DNA of 64,000 bases. Source: Shewanella oncorhynchi. GTDB lineage: Bacteria; Pseudomonadota; Gammaproteobacteria; Enterobacterales; Shewanellaceae. Below are positions 51,899 to 62,544 of this stretch, in pieces. The position numbers and the translations under genes are program-made. Location: the NCBI RefSeq assembly GCF_012584455.1, contig NZ_JABAEB010000008.1, forward strand, positions 48,680 through 112,679, written 5' to 3'. How positions within the stretch are numbered: the first letter of the stretch is position 1; every line of letters begins with the position of its first letter. Under the pieces are notes generated by a model. The model did not search any database and was not told the DNA's origin. It saw only the letters and a program-made list of their open reading frames with translations.

Positions 51899-52528
51899 TT
51901 ACAGCTTGGCAAGCATATGCGCCAGTAAACGCCGCAACTGTTCCAGCAGCATGTTATCCATATCAGGATGAAAATGGGTGACATCTTGGCTAGCAATGGC
52001 AAAAATCACCGGGTTGTCTTCCGACAATTTAGTCAGTGCCACCGAACCCACTTCGCTACCAAATAACCGTTTGGCTTCTTGTTGCGTTAGCCGACCAAAA
52101 TAGTGACCTTTATGCAGTCTTTGATCCCATATTGCCTTCATATCAGCATCGAGAACGCTGATCAAACGCACATGGCTGAAATTAAACTGTAATTTTAAAC
52201 TGTCGGCCAGCACTTCTTTGAGTGACACTAGATCGGCACAATTCAGTAGCTGGAAGGATAACTCAGTATTGAATTGGTAAATTTTCTCGTTGCGCGCCGC
52301 CATCGTTAACAGACTGGTGATCTCTTCTTCCAACTGGCTGACTCGCTGGCGTAGCATTTCTTGACGACGTTCCACCAAAGAGATGGCGCCGCGCTCCAGA
52401 TGGGGCAGACGCATTGCCAGCAATAGCTCAGGATAGCGATTGAAAAAATCAGGATTATCCAGCAGATACTCGCGAATAATCAACTCATCAAAGGGCACAT
52501 TCGTCTGCGGCATCAAGGGCTCTGTCAT
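51899..52528 (-). CDS. DUF484 family protein
   Basis: This 209-residue protein is the conserved gene between dapF and xerC (YigA in E. coli). It has a helical N-terminal part ([47 protein letters not shown], about 14-60), then a coiled-coil and a GAF-like domain (about 75-205). Its role is unknown; the GAF fold suggests ligand sensing. The start is ATG 52528, overlapping the dapF stop by 4 bases (ATGA); the frame extends far upstream within dapF but lacks family similarity there. Confidence 0.88.
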   Translation of the reverse strand: MTEPLMPQTNVPFDELIIREYLLDNPDFFNRYPELLLAMRLPHLERGAISLVERRQEMLRQRVSQLEEEITSLLTMAARNEKIYQFNTELSFQLLNCADLVSLKEVLADSLKLQFNFSHVRLISVLDADMKAIWDQRLHKGHYFGRLTQQEAKRLFGSEVGSVALTKLSEDNPVIFAIASQDVTHFHPDMDNMLLEQLRRLLAHMLAKL

Positions 52529-53352
52529 AACTGAATTTGTCCATCGTAAACATGCTGCGCTGGGCCCGTCATCCACAAAGGTTTCCCCTCGCCTTCCCAG
52601 TTGATGGTTAAAGTACCGCCGGGTAAATCCACCCGCACTTGCTGGCCGAGCTTCCCTTGCACTTGACCTACAACCACAGCTGCACACGCGCCAGTGCCAC
52701 AGGCCAAAGTTTCGGCCGCACCACGTTCATACACCCGCAGCTTAATGTGGCCCGAATCTACTACTTGCATAAATCCCACATTCACACCACGGGGAAAGCG
52801 CTCATGCTTAGTGAGCATGGCACCAATTTCAGCAACAGCGGCGCTCGCCACATCTTCAACGTCGAGCACACAATGGGGATTGCCCATAGAAGCCGCGCCA
52901 CATAAAAAGGTTTGCAGTGGTGTTTGCAGTAAATAGGTTTTTTCGGCTTTCTTGGCTTTAAAGGGGATCAGACTTGGTTCAAGAATAGGCACGCCCATAT
53001 TCACGGTGACTGTGCCATCTCGCTCTAAACGCAGAGTCATCTTACCTGATGAAGTGCTAACACGGATTTTACTCTTATTGGTCAATCCTTTATTGCGCAC
53101 AAAACGGGCAAAACAGCGGGCGCCATTACCGCATTGTTCGACTTCAGTGCCATCGGCATTGAAGATGCGATAATGAAAATCTAAATCGGGATCATAGGGC
53201 GGCTCAACCAACAGTAATTGATCGAAACCTATGCCAAAGTTACGGTCGGCTAAACGGCGGATCTGCTCAGGCGAAAAGAACACGTTCTGCGTGACCCCAT
53301 CGACCACCATAAAATCGTTACCCAGTCCGTGCATCTTAGTGAATTGGATCAA
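52525..53352 (-). CDS. dapF: Diaminopimelate epimerase
   Basis: DapF interconverts LL- and meso-diaminopimelate, the penultimate step of lysine synthesis and the source of the peptidoglycan cross-linking residue. The 275-residue product has both catalytic cysteine motifs, [13 protein letters not shown] (about 72-84) and [14 protein letters not shown] (about 216-230), plus [14 protein letters not shown] and [12 protein letters not shown]. It uses a TTG start at 53352 with AAGGA 9 bases upstream; the family begins at this point ([18 protein letters not shown]). It lies after lysA in the same operon. Confidence 0.95.
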   Translation of the reverse strand: MIQFTKMHGLGNDFMVVDGVTQNVFFSPEQIRRLADRNFGIGFDQLLLVEPPYDPDLDFHYRIFNADGTEVEQCGNGARCFARFVRNKGLTNKSKIRVSTSSGKMTLRLERDGTVTVNMGVPILEPSLIPFKAKKAEKTYLLQTPLQTFLCGAASMGNPHCVLDVEDVASAAVAEIGAMLTKHERFPRGVNVGFMQVVDSGHIKLRVYERGAAETLACGTGACAAVVVGQVQGKLGQQVRVDLPGGTLTINWEGEGKPLWMTGPAQHVYDGQIQL

Positions 53353-53428
53353 GATACTTATCCTTTAAGCCGAGGCGCCGCTCATTAAGTATGAAACCAA
53401 GCGCCTGAATCAATATAATTTTTCTAGT

Positions 53429-54673
53429 TTACGGCAGGAGTTGCTCACCTTGCCAGAGCTGAGACAATTTTTCTCGCTCACGCACTAAGAAAGCGTGCTC
53501 ACCATCGACCATGACTTCGGCCGCACGAGGACGCGTGTTGTAGTTAGAGGCCATCGCAAAACCATAGGCACCACTCGAACGCACAGCCAGTAAATCCCCT
53601 GCCACTAAAGCCAGCTTGCGATCTTTACCTAAAAAGTCACCTGTTTCGCACACTGGACCAACAATATCAAACTCATAGGCCTCAGAGTCCCTTGGCACGA
53701 CTGGGATAATATTTTGCCATGCACTGTAAAGTGCTGGGCGAATTAAGTCATTCATCGCGCCATCGACAATCGCAAAACGCTTGTCGCTGTTTTCTTTCAG
53801 ATACAGCACCTGAGTGACAAAAATCCCCGCATTAGCGGCAATCGCACGGCCCGGTTCGAAGATTAGCTTAAGTTGACGGTCGCCCATACGCGCTAATATG
53901 GCGGCGGCATACACATCAGGATGCGGCGGAGTTTCAGCATCATAGGTCACACCTAAACCGCCACCCACATCAAAATGCTCAATGACGATACCTTGTTCAG
54001 CTAGACGATCGATCAACGCTAGCATACGATCCATTGCATCGAGGAAAGGTTGAATTTCGGTTAATTGCGAGCCGATATGGCAATCGACACCTTTCACTTT
54101 TAAATGTGGCAAAGCATGGGCACGGGCGAAGACGGTTTCGGCCTCATCCATAGCGATACCGAATTTATTTTCTTTAAGACCAGTCGAAATATAGGGGTGA
54201 GTCCCCGCATCCACATCGGGATTGACTCGCAAGGAAACTGGCGCCACTTTACCTAAACGACCTGCGACCAAATTTAACTGCTCAAGCTCGGCGCTCGACT
54301 CGACGTTAAAGCAGTAAATGCCCAGATTAAGTGCCTGTTCCATTTCGGCCGCAGTTTTACCCACGCCTGAGAACACCACTTTGGCGGGATCGCCGCCCGC
54401 TTCAATCACTCTTGCTAACTCACCACCCGAAACGATATCAAAACCACTGCCTAAACGTGCCAGCACATTTAGTACGGCCAAGTTCGAATTAGCTTTAACC
54501 GCGTAACAAATCAAATGTGGATGATCTGCCACGGCATTATTAAAGGCATGCCAATGGCGCTCTAGCGTGGCGCGGGAATAGATATACAGCGGCGTGCCAT
54601 AGGTTTGAGCTAAGTCGGCGACCTGGCAGCCTTCGGCGTGCAGGGCATTTTGTTGGTAGAGAAAGTGATCCAA
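53429..54673 (-). CDS. lysA: Diaminopimelate decarboxylase
   Basis: LysA is the PLP-dependent fold-III enzyme that makes lysine from meso-diaminopimelate. The 414-residue product carries the PLP lysine in CYAVKANSNLAVL (about residue 58), the glycine-rich phosphate region FDVGGGLGVTY (about 225) and the EPGRAIAANAG region (about 276), with the C-terminal active-site Cys in VGPVCETGDF (about 342) and Tyr in SGAYGFAMASNYN (about 371). Length matches E. coli (420). It is followed by dapF in a lysine-pathway pair. Confidence 0.95.
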   Translation of the reverse strand: MDHFLYQQNALHAEGCQVADLAQTYGTPLYIYSRATLERHWHAFNNAVADHPHLICYAVKANSNLAVLNVLARLGSGFDIVSGGELARVIEAGGDPAKVVFSGVGKTAAEMEQALNLGIYCFNVESSAELEQLNLVAGRLGKVAPVSLRVNPDVDAGTHPYISTGLKENKFGIAMDEAETVFARAHALPHLKVKGVDCHIGSQLTEIQPFLDAMDRMLALIDRLAEQGIVIEHFDVGGGLGVTYDAETPPHPDVYAAAILARMGDRQLKLIFEPGRAIAANAGIFVTQVLYLKENSDKRFAIVDGAMNDLIRPALYSAWQNIIPVVPRDSEAYEFDIVGPVCETGDFLGKDRKLALVAGDLLAVRSSGAYGFAMASNYNTRPRAAEVMVDGEHAFLVREREKLSQLWQGEQLLP

Positions 54674-54730
54674 TGTCTGATTCCTTACTGCGCTTTATCG
54701 CTGCGATAGTGATGATAGTTATAGCTGCTA

Positions 54731-54934
54731 TTATTGTTGTGTTTTTTGTACTTCGATGGCTCGAATTTCGGTTTTAATCTCTTCTACTTCAGGCTCAGGT
54801 TTAGACGCTTCAACCTTTTTAGGCTGATTCACCTCTGTGGCCGGAGATCGATAGAGGGGGCCCTTCTGGCCGCATGCAGTAATGAATAGGCTACCAAGCA
54901 ATAACAATAAAAACAGTCTCATTTTTCTCAACAT
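54731..54934 (-). CDS. lptM: Small lipoprotein LptM (YifL)
   Basis: LptM is a small outer-membrane lipoprotein that helps LptD mature. The product (up to 67 residues) has a lipoprotein signal with lipobox FITAC and the strikingly conserved post-cysteine motif CGQKGPLYRSP (about 21-31), which alone identifies the family, then a charged E/K/P-rich tail. Start is ATG 54934 or, leaving a shorter signal, ATG 54922. It lies upstream of lysA and divergent from cyaY, the standard order. Confidence 0.9.
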   Translation of the reverse strand: MLRKMRLFLLLLLGSLFITACGQKGPLYRSPATEVNQPKKVEASKPEPEVEEIKTEIRAIEVQKTQQ

Positions 54935-55001
54935 CTGTGCATCTGGTGACTAATGGCCTTATAATCGCACCCATCTTGACGAAAGCAAAGGACAGAAATG
55001 C

Positions 55002-55331
55002 ATGGCCATGACAGATACAGAATTTCACCAGCTCGCCGATGACATGTTCCAAGCCATAGAAAATGCGATTGAAACTGCGATTGATGAGCAAGATGCCGAT
55101 CTTGATATCGATGCCAGTGGCAACGTATTGCAATTAGAATTTGTTGATGGCTCTAAGATAGTGATCAACAAGCAAGAACCTTTGCATGAGATTTGGGTCG
55201 CCACACGCTTTGGTGGATATCACTTTGGTTTTGTTGAAGGTAAATGGATGGACGGACGAAATGGCGGCGAATTTATGCCATTCGTGCAAGAGTCTATCGA
55301 GCGCCAAGGCGGCATTAAGCTTAGCTTTTAA
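55002..55331 (+). CDS. cyaY: Frataxin-like iron-binding protein CyaY
   Basis: CyaY modulates iron-sulfur cluster assembly by binding iron and IscS. The 109-residue product has the frataxin fold signature: an acidic N-terminal helix ([25 protein letters not shown]) and the strand block [26 protein letters not shown] (about 52-77). Length is normal (106). Start ATG 55002 is 9 bases after AAAGGA; ATG 55008 is possible. TATAAT at 54960-54965 may be its -10 box. Confidence 0.94.
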   Translation: MAMTDTEFHQLADDMFQAIENAIETAIDEQDADLDIDASGNVLQLEFVDGSKIVINKQEPLHEIWVATRFGGYHFGFVEGKWMDGRNGGEFMPFVQESIERQGGIKLSF

Positions 55332-55371
55332 TCTAAGCCTGTCGTAGTGCAAAACCGTAATAGTACAAAAC

Positions 55372-55399
55372 AATAATGGGAGCCTTGGCTCCCATTATT
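55372..55399. terminator. Bidirectional terminator between cyaY and cyaA
   Basis: AATAATGGGAGCC / GGCTCCCATTATT is a perfect 13-bp stem with a 2-base loop between the convergent genes. The AT-rich ends supply a T-rich tail on both strands. Confidence 0.85.
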
Positions 55400-55414
55400 T
55401 ATGTTAAAAACCAG

Positions 55415-57826
55415 CTAAAACTCAGTGTCTTGATCGCTAACATCGATACCGAAAGGCGCCACCGTTAACTCTCCGGCTACCCGCACTAAATGGAAAAATT
55501 GCGGAATATTAAACCGGGCCCGTGAAGCATAATGCTCATCGAACACATAGTGATGGCTCACTTTATTTACCAACTCGGCCATGTTTGATCCCGCCTGCAC
55601 GTAATGGCTTAGTTGATTTTCCTCATCGAGGATAAATACATCCAAGTTATCGACCCGTTGGCGTAGAAAATACTGAATCGCGCCTTTAGCCGCATAGTTC
55701 TGCACCACTTTCGGCATACTCGAAAAGGGATCGTCACCTAATTCAGGCCGCGGCAATAGTACAAGATGACTGCGGGATAACTGTTGATAAAATGACTTGG
55801 CATCGCTTAAGTCCTGATAGGCCATGCCTAAGGGATTAAAAAAGATCCCATAGCGAGTACGACTTATCTGCAGTGGCTGCACTAAGGTGCTGGATTGCTG
55901 CACTTGTTGGCACAAACGCATGGTTTGTTTTAGTAGATTTTTCACTGCTAATTTAAGCTGTGGGCGTAACTTCTGTGAACAGCTGATCACATCCATATCC
56001 ACAGGTAAACTGGCTCGTCTTAGCCCCGGCGTCACAAAGGCTAAGGCTTGCAATACCGCGGTATCGCCTTCGAAGCGATGACACTGCCATTCACCCCAAC
56101 TATTCAAGCAAATTGCATCTAACGCACCAAGCATATTGGCTTTTTTACGCCCGAGTGAGAACACGTTCGCATTCATCACATCGACCATCATTTCCTGTCC
56201 TTGCCATTCAATGGTGGGATCGCAATCCAGATTGAGCACGAAAATCAGCTTACGAAAATGCCATGGCTGGCATAAGTCACGTTTAGATACACGCCAATCG
56301 TGGTCGATAAAATTCAGTAACCGCTTAGAAGCTTCGGTAAGCCGTTTCGACTTTGCCTTACTCTGACCATATTCATGCCATTGAGTACTCGGCGTCGAGA
56401 TCCCATTTAAACATGCCCAAATCATTAAAGCTGAAGGGGTTTTTCCCTTACATATTGCCGACTCGCCTAACAAATTTTGTGGCTGAGGCCCTTGTCGATA
56501 CAGATAATATTGGCGCTCGCGGGAGCTTGAGACCATAGTCACTTCGGACTCAGCGACTGAAGCACTCCACAGCAGATTCAGCTTAGCGATTTGGTCTTCA
56601 TCTTGACTAAAATAGGTATGCAACTTGCGTGTCAGCATTCCCAAATCTTCGATCCGCAAACCTTCATTTAACTCATGTGTCGATGCGAAGCGTAATAAGG
56701 TTTGGTAGCTCGCTAATAACAATTCATTCAGTTGCTCGTTAAACCAATTGAGCTGGCCACTATGCCAATGTTCACAATTGTCTAAAGTGCTAATCAGACT
56801 ATCTGGCCATTGCCAATCCTGCACCAGCTTTTGCAATTTAGGATAACGCCAATCTTTGCCCTCTTGGGTTCGACTCAAGTGCACGCCACATTTTAAATAG
56901 AAGCAGCGCCGCACTATCTCTAGTCGGCGAGTATCATTCTGCTTAAGTAAATAGGTTTCGATAATCTCATAGATAGAGTAATAGGCATCATTCGACGTCG
57001 AAAAATCACCGGCGAGCGTTTTCTGCCATAAGTGATCACAAAGCAGAGTTGAATGGGGATAATCACTGGCATAAGCCTCGAGTAGCAATACTTTAATCAG
57101 TGCCTTATGGGGCTTTTCTAAGCCCTTGTAGAGCTGCCATAACGAAGCACCAAAGTACTCACTCGCAGGTAATTCATGTACATCGCCTAAGGACAAGAGC
57201 GCAGGATTGAGTTTAGCGTCTGGCCACCATGCAATCGTTTTACCCGCCAAACGAATTTGACTGCGATAAAACTCTTCAAGTAATAACCAATGTTGCATAC
57301 TACCGCTATGCTCATGGGCCATTGCTGATTGACATCCACGAACGGCTTTACCGCCACAAAACTGCTGCGGATGAACTAAGTAAAAATTCACCTCAAACTG
57401 ATACTCGGCAAACCAAGCAGTCAATCGAGTCGCTTTAATCTTGATTAGCGCCAAATCCTCAGCACACAGATCGGCCCTATGTACTAACCAAACATCGACA
57501 TCGCTCTTGGCATTTTGGCCAAAACTGCCAGTACTCCCCATCGCATAAACGCCTTCAAAGGCATTGATATCCGCTTCTTGAGTAGTAAAAGGCAGCGAGA
57601 ACACATCGCAGGCCTGGGACTCAGTCTCACCAACCTGATACTCGTTGATTCCACAGGGCGTATTGGCGGCATGATAGCCAGGATACTGAACACCGTTCTG
57701 GTGAATTAAAAAAGGGATCAAATGGAATAAGTGTTTTTGTAGCGGCGATAGCAAAGCTAGGGCGCGTGCAATACGTACCTTATTAAGTCTTTCTGCTATA
57801 TCAGGAAACTGTATTTGCCGATCCAT
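55415..57826 (-). CDS. cyaA: Class I adenylate cyclase
   Basis: CyaA makes cAMP from ATP and supplies the CRP system. The 803-residue product (E. coli 848) has the class I nucleotidyltransferase motif YAMGSTGSFGQNAKSDVDVWLVHR (about 95-118, with GS and D-x-D), the catalytic N-terminal half up to about 540 and the less conserved regulatory C-terminal half that receives PTS-type control in enterobacteria. It is divergent from hemC across about 200 bases and convergent with cyaY. Confidence 0.95.
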   Translation of the reverse strand: MDRQIQFPDIAERLNKVRIARALALLSPLQKHLFHLIPFLIHQNGVQYPGYHAANTPCGINEYQVGETESQACDVFSLPFTTQEADINAFEGVYAMGSTGSFGQNAKSDVDVWLVHRADLCAEDLALIKIKATRLTAWFAEYQFEVNFYLVHPQQFCGGKAVRGCQSAMAHEHSGSMQHWLLLEEFYRSQIRLAGKTIAWWPDAKLNPALLSLGDVHELPASEYFGASLWQLYKGLEKPHKALIKVLLLEAYASDYPHSTLLCDHLWQKTLAGDFSTSNDAYYSIYEIIETYLLKQNDTRRLEIVRRCFYLKCGVHLSRTQEGKDWRYPKLQKLVQDWQWPDSLISTLDNCEHWHSGQLNWFNEQLNELLLASYQTLLRFASTHELNEGLRIEDLGMLTRKLHTYFSQDEDQIAKLNLLWSASVAESEVTMVSSSRERQYYLYRQGPQPQNLLGESAICKGKTPSALMIWACLNGISTPSTQWHEYGQSKAKSKRLTEASKRLLNFIDHDWRVSKRDLCQPWHFRKLIFVLNLDCDPTIEWQGQEMMVDVMNANVFSLGRKKANMLGALDAICLNSWGEWQCHRFEGDTAVLQALAFVTPGLRRASLPVDMDVISCSQKLRPQLKLAVKNLLKQTMRLCQQVQQSSTLVQPLQISRTRYGIFFNPLGMAYQDLSDAKSFYQQLSRSHLVLLPRPELGDDPFSSMPKVVQNYAAKGAIQYFLRQRVDNLDVFILDEENQLSHYVQAGSNMAELVNKVSHHYVFDEHYASRARFNIPQFFHLVRVAGELTVAPFGIDVSDQDTEF

Positions 57827-58028
57827 TCAAAAACACAACACTTAAGCACTTATGGGAAATGTGCTCATGTTAACACTTTTACAAACTCGAGCAACTAAAC
57901 GTGAAGCCCGTCACACTTTCACGGTATCTAGAACATCGCCAACTTCAAAGAATCGATACGGCTTCCTTACATAAACGATTTGCCAATGTTAGCATTGGCG
58001 CAACTAAGATCTTTGATGGAAACTAGGC

Positions 58029-58961
58029 ATGTCTGAGAACCGCATACGTATCGCAACCCGCAAGAGTCCGCTGGCCATGTGGCAAGCTGAATTTGTTAAA
58101 GCCGAATTAGAACGCATTCACCCCGGTATTGTGGTGGAATTGCTGCCAATGAGCACTAAGGGCGACGTTATCTTAGATACGCCGCTAGCCAAAGTGGGCG
58201 GTAAAGGGTTGTTCGTCAAAGAGCTTGAAGTCGCCATGTTAGACGATCTTGCCGATATCGCGGTGCATTCAATGAAAGACGTACCCGTCGACTTCCCAGA
58301 AGGCTTAGGCCTTGAAGTTATTTGCGAGCGCGAAGATCCCCGCGATGCCTTTGTATCGAATTTATATAAAACGATCAGCGAATTACCATTAGGCGCAACT
58401 GTGGGCACCTCAAGCCTACGTCGTCAATGCCAACTGCGCGCATCACGCCCTGACCTTATTATCAAAGATTTACGCGGTAACGTAGGCACTCGTTTAGCTA
58501 AACTTGATAACGGCGAATACGATGCCATTATTCTTGCCGCTGCTGGCTTAATTCGCCTGAAATTATCTGAGCGGATTGCTAGCTTTATCTCTGCCGAAGA
58601 ATCCTTGCCCGCCAACGGCCAAGGCGCTGTGGGTATCGAATGTCGCACCAACGACGCACGCGTTAAGGCCCTACTGGCACCATTAGAACATTTAGAAACG
58701 CGCTACCGTGTGATTGCCGAGCGCGCGATGAACACGCGCCTAGAAGGTGGATGCCAAGTGCCGATTGGCGCATTTGCCGAAATCAATGGTGATGAGATGA
58801 CATTACGCGGCCTAGTCGGTAACCCTGATGGTAGTGAAATCATCGAAGGCGTGATCACAGGTCCAAAAACCGACGCCACGCAATTAGGGGTTGCCCTTGC
58901 CGAAGAGCTATTGAGCAAAGGCGCAAAAAGCATACTCGACGCTGTTTACGCTAAAGCATAA
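58029..58961 (+). CDS. hemC: Porphobilinogen deaminase (hydroxymethylbilane synthase)
   Basis: HemC joins four porphobilinogens to hydroxymethylbilane in haem and sirohaem synthesis. The 310-residue product has [21 protein letters not shown] (about 7-27), AVHSMKDVP (about 79-87), [11 protein letters not shown] (about 127-137), the catalytic D/R region [15 protein letters not shown] and the dipyrromethane-attachment cysteine in [14 protein letters not shown] (about 238-251). It starts the hemCDXY cluster, with 4 bases between it and hemD. Confidence 0.97.
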   Translation: MSENRIRIATRKSPLAMWQAEFVKAELERIHPGIVVELLPMSTKGDVILDTPLAKVGGKGLFVKELEVAMLDDLADIAVHSMKDVPVDFPEGLGLEVICEREDPRDAFVSNLYKTISELPLGATVGTSSLRRQCQLRASRPDLIIKDLRGNVGTRLAKLDNGEYDAIILAAAGLIRLKLSERIASFISAEESLPANGQGAVGIECRTNDARVKALLAPLEHLETRYRVIAERAMNTRLEGGCQVPIGAFAEINGDEMTLRGLVGNPDGSEIIEGVITGPKTDATQLGVALAEELLSKGAKSILDAVYAKA

Positions 58962-58965
58962 GTCG

Positions 58966-59706
58966 ATGAAAGTCTTACTGACGCGCCCTGAAGGGCGCAA
59001 TCAGTCCATGATCGATGCCTTGAATCAGCAAGGCATTAGCCATTGGGTTACACCTCTACTGTGTGTCGAAGCAACGCCGCCCATCACAACGAATAACTCG
59101 CACCCACTGGCACACGCCGATATGATTATCTGTATCAGCGCTAATGCAGTCAGCTTTGCCGACTATGCCTTAACAACCGCTCATTCTCGAATAAAAGGCT
59201 GGCCTCAAGCTCAATATTTCGCCGTAGGTCATGCGACTTGGGAAGCATTAAATCAGCTCGGCATTGAAGCCCTCGAAGCCCCAGATGATTGTCAGCAGAC
59301 CGAAGGTCTACTCACGCTCGCGCCTTTGCAAGATATTAAAGGTAAGCAGATTACGATCATACGTGGCGTTGGTGGCCGTGAAGCCTTAGCTGAACGACTG
59401 GCTGAGCGCGGGGCAACAGTGCGCTATTGGGAAGTATATCAACGGGCTTGTCCACCACTCGATGGACAACAGATCGCACAACAATGGCAAGAGTTTGGCA
59501 TCGACACTATTGTCGTCACCAGCGGTGAAGTACTGGATAACCTGATTAATCTAGTGCCAAAAGAGTTATTTGCATGGCTGCGCTCATGTCATATCATAGT
59601 CCCAAGTAACCGAGTAGAAGCTCAAGCTCACGCCTTTGGTATAACCCAAGTCACCAATGCCAATGCCGCCAACAGCAAAGCCGTGCTAAACGCCCTTAAA
59701 CTCTAA
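58966..59706 (+). CDS. hemD: Uroporphyrinogen-III synthase
   Basis: HemD closes hydroxymethylbilane to uroporphyrinogen III. The 246-residue product has normal length and the family pattern LLTRPEGRN (about 4-12), [15 protein letters not shown] (about 51-65), [14 protein letters not shown] and [30 protein letters not shown] (about 127-156) and [14 protein letters not shown] (about 184-197). This family has low overall conservation; the position directly after hemC settles it. Confidence 0.93.
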   Translation: MKVLLTRPEGRNQSMIDALNQQGISHWVTPLLCVEATPPITTNNSHPLAHADMIICISANAVSFADYALTTAHSRIKGWPQAQYFAVGHATWEALNQLGIEALEAPDDCQQTEGLLTLAPLQDIKGKQITIIRGVGGREALAERLAERGATVRYWEVYQRACPPLDGQQIAQQWQEFGIDTIVVTSGEVLDNLINLVPKELFAWLRSCHIIVPSNRVEAQAHAFGITQVTNANAANSKAVLNALKL

Positions 59707-59766
59707 GCGCTATTTAGCCCGATTTAACTCGAATTTCGGCAGTAGCATGTTTTCAAGGACTGTTAA

Positions 59767-60948
59767 ATGGATAACAACAAGCACGACGCAAAGAGCCCTG
59801 AATTACAGGCTACCTCTATTATTGAACCATCAATAACGACTGATGACACGCCCATAACTTCAGCGCCATCAACTGAATCCCAAACAGCCAAAGCCACACC
59901 TTCAAGCACGCCGAGTCAAACGCCAGCATCCAATAGAAGCTCGTGGGCGATTCGCTTTGGGGTGTTATTAGCGCTGGGTTTAACCGCTTGCACCCTTGGC
60001 GGCGGTTTTATGTTATACCAACAGATGCAACAGCAACTGCTGGCGCAGGATGCGAAAAATATCGCCCTACAAGACCAATTACAGCAAGCCCTGCTACAAC
60101 CCAATCAACGTATTGGCCAGCTTGAACAGCAACAACTGAATGATGCTAAAACCTATCAAGAATTAACAAAATTAGCAGAAGACCAAAATCTACTGCAGGA
60201 CAGGATCAATAAACTTGCCCAGCGCAGTCCAACGCATTGGATGGCGTCAGAAGCCGAATATCTAGTAAACATGGCGGGCCGTAAACTTTGGTTAGAAAAA
60301 GATCCTCGCACCGCCACCGATCTATTAAAGTCGGCGGATGAAACCATCGCCGCCATGAACAATCCCGCTTTGCTACCTATTCGTAAGGCTCTGGCAAAAG
60401 ATATCGCAGCGACTGCAAGTATTAAAACCACAGATATTGATGGTAGTGTATTAGCCCTCGATGCCTTAATTGAGCAACTCGATAAGCTGCCACTTAATCG
60501 CACCGATGCAGAAACCGATGCCCCTGAAGATACAAACATTACTGGCGATTTAAATGACTGGCAGAGCAACTTAGGGAAGACGTGGAAAGCGTTAACCCAA
60601 GACTTTATCACCATACGCCATAGAACCGCCGATGCACCCGCTTTACTTGCTCCTGAGCAACAGTGGTATCTGGTTGAAAATATTCGTCATAAACTGCTGC
60701 AATCTCAACTTGCGTTATACCGCTACGACAGAGCCGCTTATCACCAATCATTAATGATGGTGCGTAAGTGGATTCAAACCTATTTTGATACTCAAGATCA
60801 CAGCACTGCTGAAGCCATCGCCAAAATCGATAAATTGGCAACATTAGAACTTGATCCTATTACTCTGAAATCCTTTGCCGCAAAACCTCTGCTATTACAG
60901 CTAACAAGCTATGGTGAGCTGACCTCATCAGAGGATGTGCCATTATGA
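59767..60948 (+). CDS. hemX: HemX family membrane protein
   Basis: HemX is the conserved membrane protein after hemD in gamma-proteobacteria; a role as a uroporphyrin-III methylase has been proposed but the sequence shows no methylase domain. The 393-residue product has a Ser/Thr/Pro-rich cytoplasmic N-terminus (1-55), one transmembrane helix (about 60-82, AIRFGVLLALGLTACTLGGGFML), then a glutamine-rich coiled coil and a large helical periplasmic domain with WMASEAEYLVNMAGRKLWLEKDPRTATDLLKSAD. It overlaps hemY by 4 bases (ATGA). Confidence 0.88.
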   Translation: MDNNKHDAKSPELQATSIIEPSITTDDTPITSAPSTESQTAKATPSSTPSQTPASNRSSWAIRFGVLLALGLTACTLGGGFMLYQQMQQQLLAQDAKNIALQDQLQQALLQPNQRIGQLEQQQLNDAKTYQELTKLAEDQNLLQDRINKLAQRSPTHWMASEAEYLVNMAGRKLWLEKDPRTATDLLKSADETIAAMNNPALLPIRKALAKDIAATASIKTTDIDGSVLALDALIEQLDKLPLNRTDAETDAPEDTNITGDLNDWQSNLGKTWKALTQDFITIRHRTADAPALLAPEQQWYLVENIRHKLLQSQLALYRYDRAAYHQSLMMVRKWIQTYFDTQDHSTAEAIAKIDKLATLELDPITLKSFAAKPLLLQLTSYGELTSSEDVPL

Positions 60949-62111
60949 TCAAGATATTAATTTTCTTAGGGATAATACTAATAGGGCTCTGCATTAGCCC
61001 TTGGTTGGTGGGCAACACAGGTTATGTATACATTGCGGCAGGTGACTACCAGATTGAGACCAGTTTAGTCTTTGGGATCATTGCCTTAATTGTATTTTAT
61101 GCCATGTTCCAAGTACTAGAATGGTTGGTGATTAGCGCCATTAATCTCATGCTGCGTAGCCGTTTTATTCCTCGCCACTGGCGCCGTCGCTCCGCGAAAA
61201 AGCATACCTTAATGGGTGCACTGGCTCTGGCAGAAGAAGATTGGCCAGCAGCAGAACGCGCTATGATAAAAGGCGCCGACAATGGCGAACTCCCTGCACT
61301 TAATTTACTTGCAGCGGCTCGTGCTGCCCAGTACCAACAGAAAATAGCAGAGCGTGATCAATATCTTGACCGTGCAGCAACACAACCGCTGGCCGCGAAT
61401 GCCGTCGCAACCACGCGTACTCGATATCTGTTAAAACAAGGTGAGTTAGCTTTAGCCCGCACCGAGCTCGATAAATTAGCCCCCACAAGTAAGAGCAAAG
61501 CACCGGTACTCAAACTCGCCCTCGAGTTATATCGAGCGCAAGAGGATTGGGATGCGCTCAAGCTATTATTACCTATTTTGAAGAAACGCCAGATCCTAGA
61601 TGACACCCAGCTAAATGAACTCAATGTAATCACTCACTGCGCTTTACTCAAAGCCGCAACCATTAAAGGCGAAGAAGCCTTAGAACAATGCTGGCAGTGG
61701 TTATCTCGCAGTGAGCGCAATCAGTCTGAGTTTTTGGCGATTTATGCTGTGGGTTTATGCCGCTTTAATCGCAAAGAGCAAGCGCTGAAGCTACTCTCGA
61801 AAAAATTACGCACTGCTCCTGAATCAGCACTTTTAGAAGTCATTCCAGAAATAACGACAGCCCAAGATACAGAAATCCGTAAGCAGTTACTCAAGCATGA
61901 AATCACCCATGAGAATAATGCCGACTACCAGATGTGCTTAGCTAAACTTTATCAGCAAACACGGGATATGAAAGAAGCCAGAACCTGCTGGCAAAATGTT
62001 TGCAGACTCGAACCCACAAAAGCCTCTTGGTTGGCGCTTGCGCGGATTCAAGAACAGTTAGGTGAACAAGGTAACGCAAATCAAAGTTATCGTCAGGCGG
62101 TTAATCTGTAG
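60945..62111 (+). CDS. hemY: HemY-type TPR membrane protein
   Basis: This 388-residue protein (not the protoporphyrinogen oxidase also called HemY) follows hemX in most gamma-proteobacteria. It has two N-terminal membrane helices (about 3-22 and 42-64), then TPR-like helical repeats (ALALAEEDWPAAERAMIKGADNGELPALNLLAAARAAQ, then later YQMCLAKLYQQTRDMKEARTCWQNVCRLEPTKASWLALARIQEQLG, about 325-370). A scaffold role in late haem synthesis or transport is assumed but not shown. A GCCGTGAT / ATCACGGC inverted repeat lies at 62136-62165, just after the gene. Confidence 0.88.
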   Translation: MIKILIFLGIILIGLCISPWLVGNTGYVYIAAGDYQIETSLVFGIIALIVFYAMFQVLEWLVISAINLMLRSRFIPRHWRRRSAKKHTLMGALALAEEDWPAAERAMIKGADNGELPALNLLAAARAAQYQQKIAERDQYLDRAATQPLAANAVATTRTRYLLKQGELALARTELDKLAPTSKSKAPVLKLALELYRAQEDWDALKLLLPILKKRQILDDTQLNELNVITHCALLKAATIKGEEALEQCWQWLSRSERNQSEFLAIYAVGLCRFNRKEQALKLLSKKLRTAPESALLEVIPEITTAQDTEIRKQLLKHEITHENNADYQMCLAKLYQQTRDMKEARTCWQNVCRLEPTKASWLALARIQEQLGEQGNANQSYRQAVNL

Positions 62112-62544
62112 TTCTACAATGCCTGCAACCTAGTCGCCGTGATTTGAGTAACGAAAGATCACGGCACTTGCCAATGCTGGCATATTAAAACCCACTTAAC
62201 TTGCCAAAAATGTTAAAAACTAGATCGTGTCGCTTCTTTTCCGTAAAAACCACTCTCCCAATCCAGATTAATTTCTTATAACGATGCTTAATCTTAAAGT
62301 TAAAAAGTACTAAATACGGCCCTTTTTATAGATATAGCTACTACATCTAGTTACAGGTCTAAAAATTGTCACTTTTGCGTATTAAGATCCGTAAAACCGC
62401 ATAAGAACAGGCGACACAAGCGCGTCAAAAAATTGACTTAAGTCGTTTCGTTAGCTAAAATTCCACCACTTGTATCACAGTGCGACATATTTGTTGGACT
62501 TGTGCGTCTATGGATTAACACACTTTGGCTGTTGGGAGCTTACT
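62112..62544. other. Long regulatory region upstream of the giant adhesin gene
   Basis: 433 bases without a gene. It starts with an 8-bp-arm inverted repeat (62136-62143 / 62158-62165) lacking a T-run, then an AT-rich stretch. It must hold the adhesin promoter. In Shewanella this adhesin is under c-di-GMP-linked control; I could not find a certain operator. Confidence 0.4.
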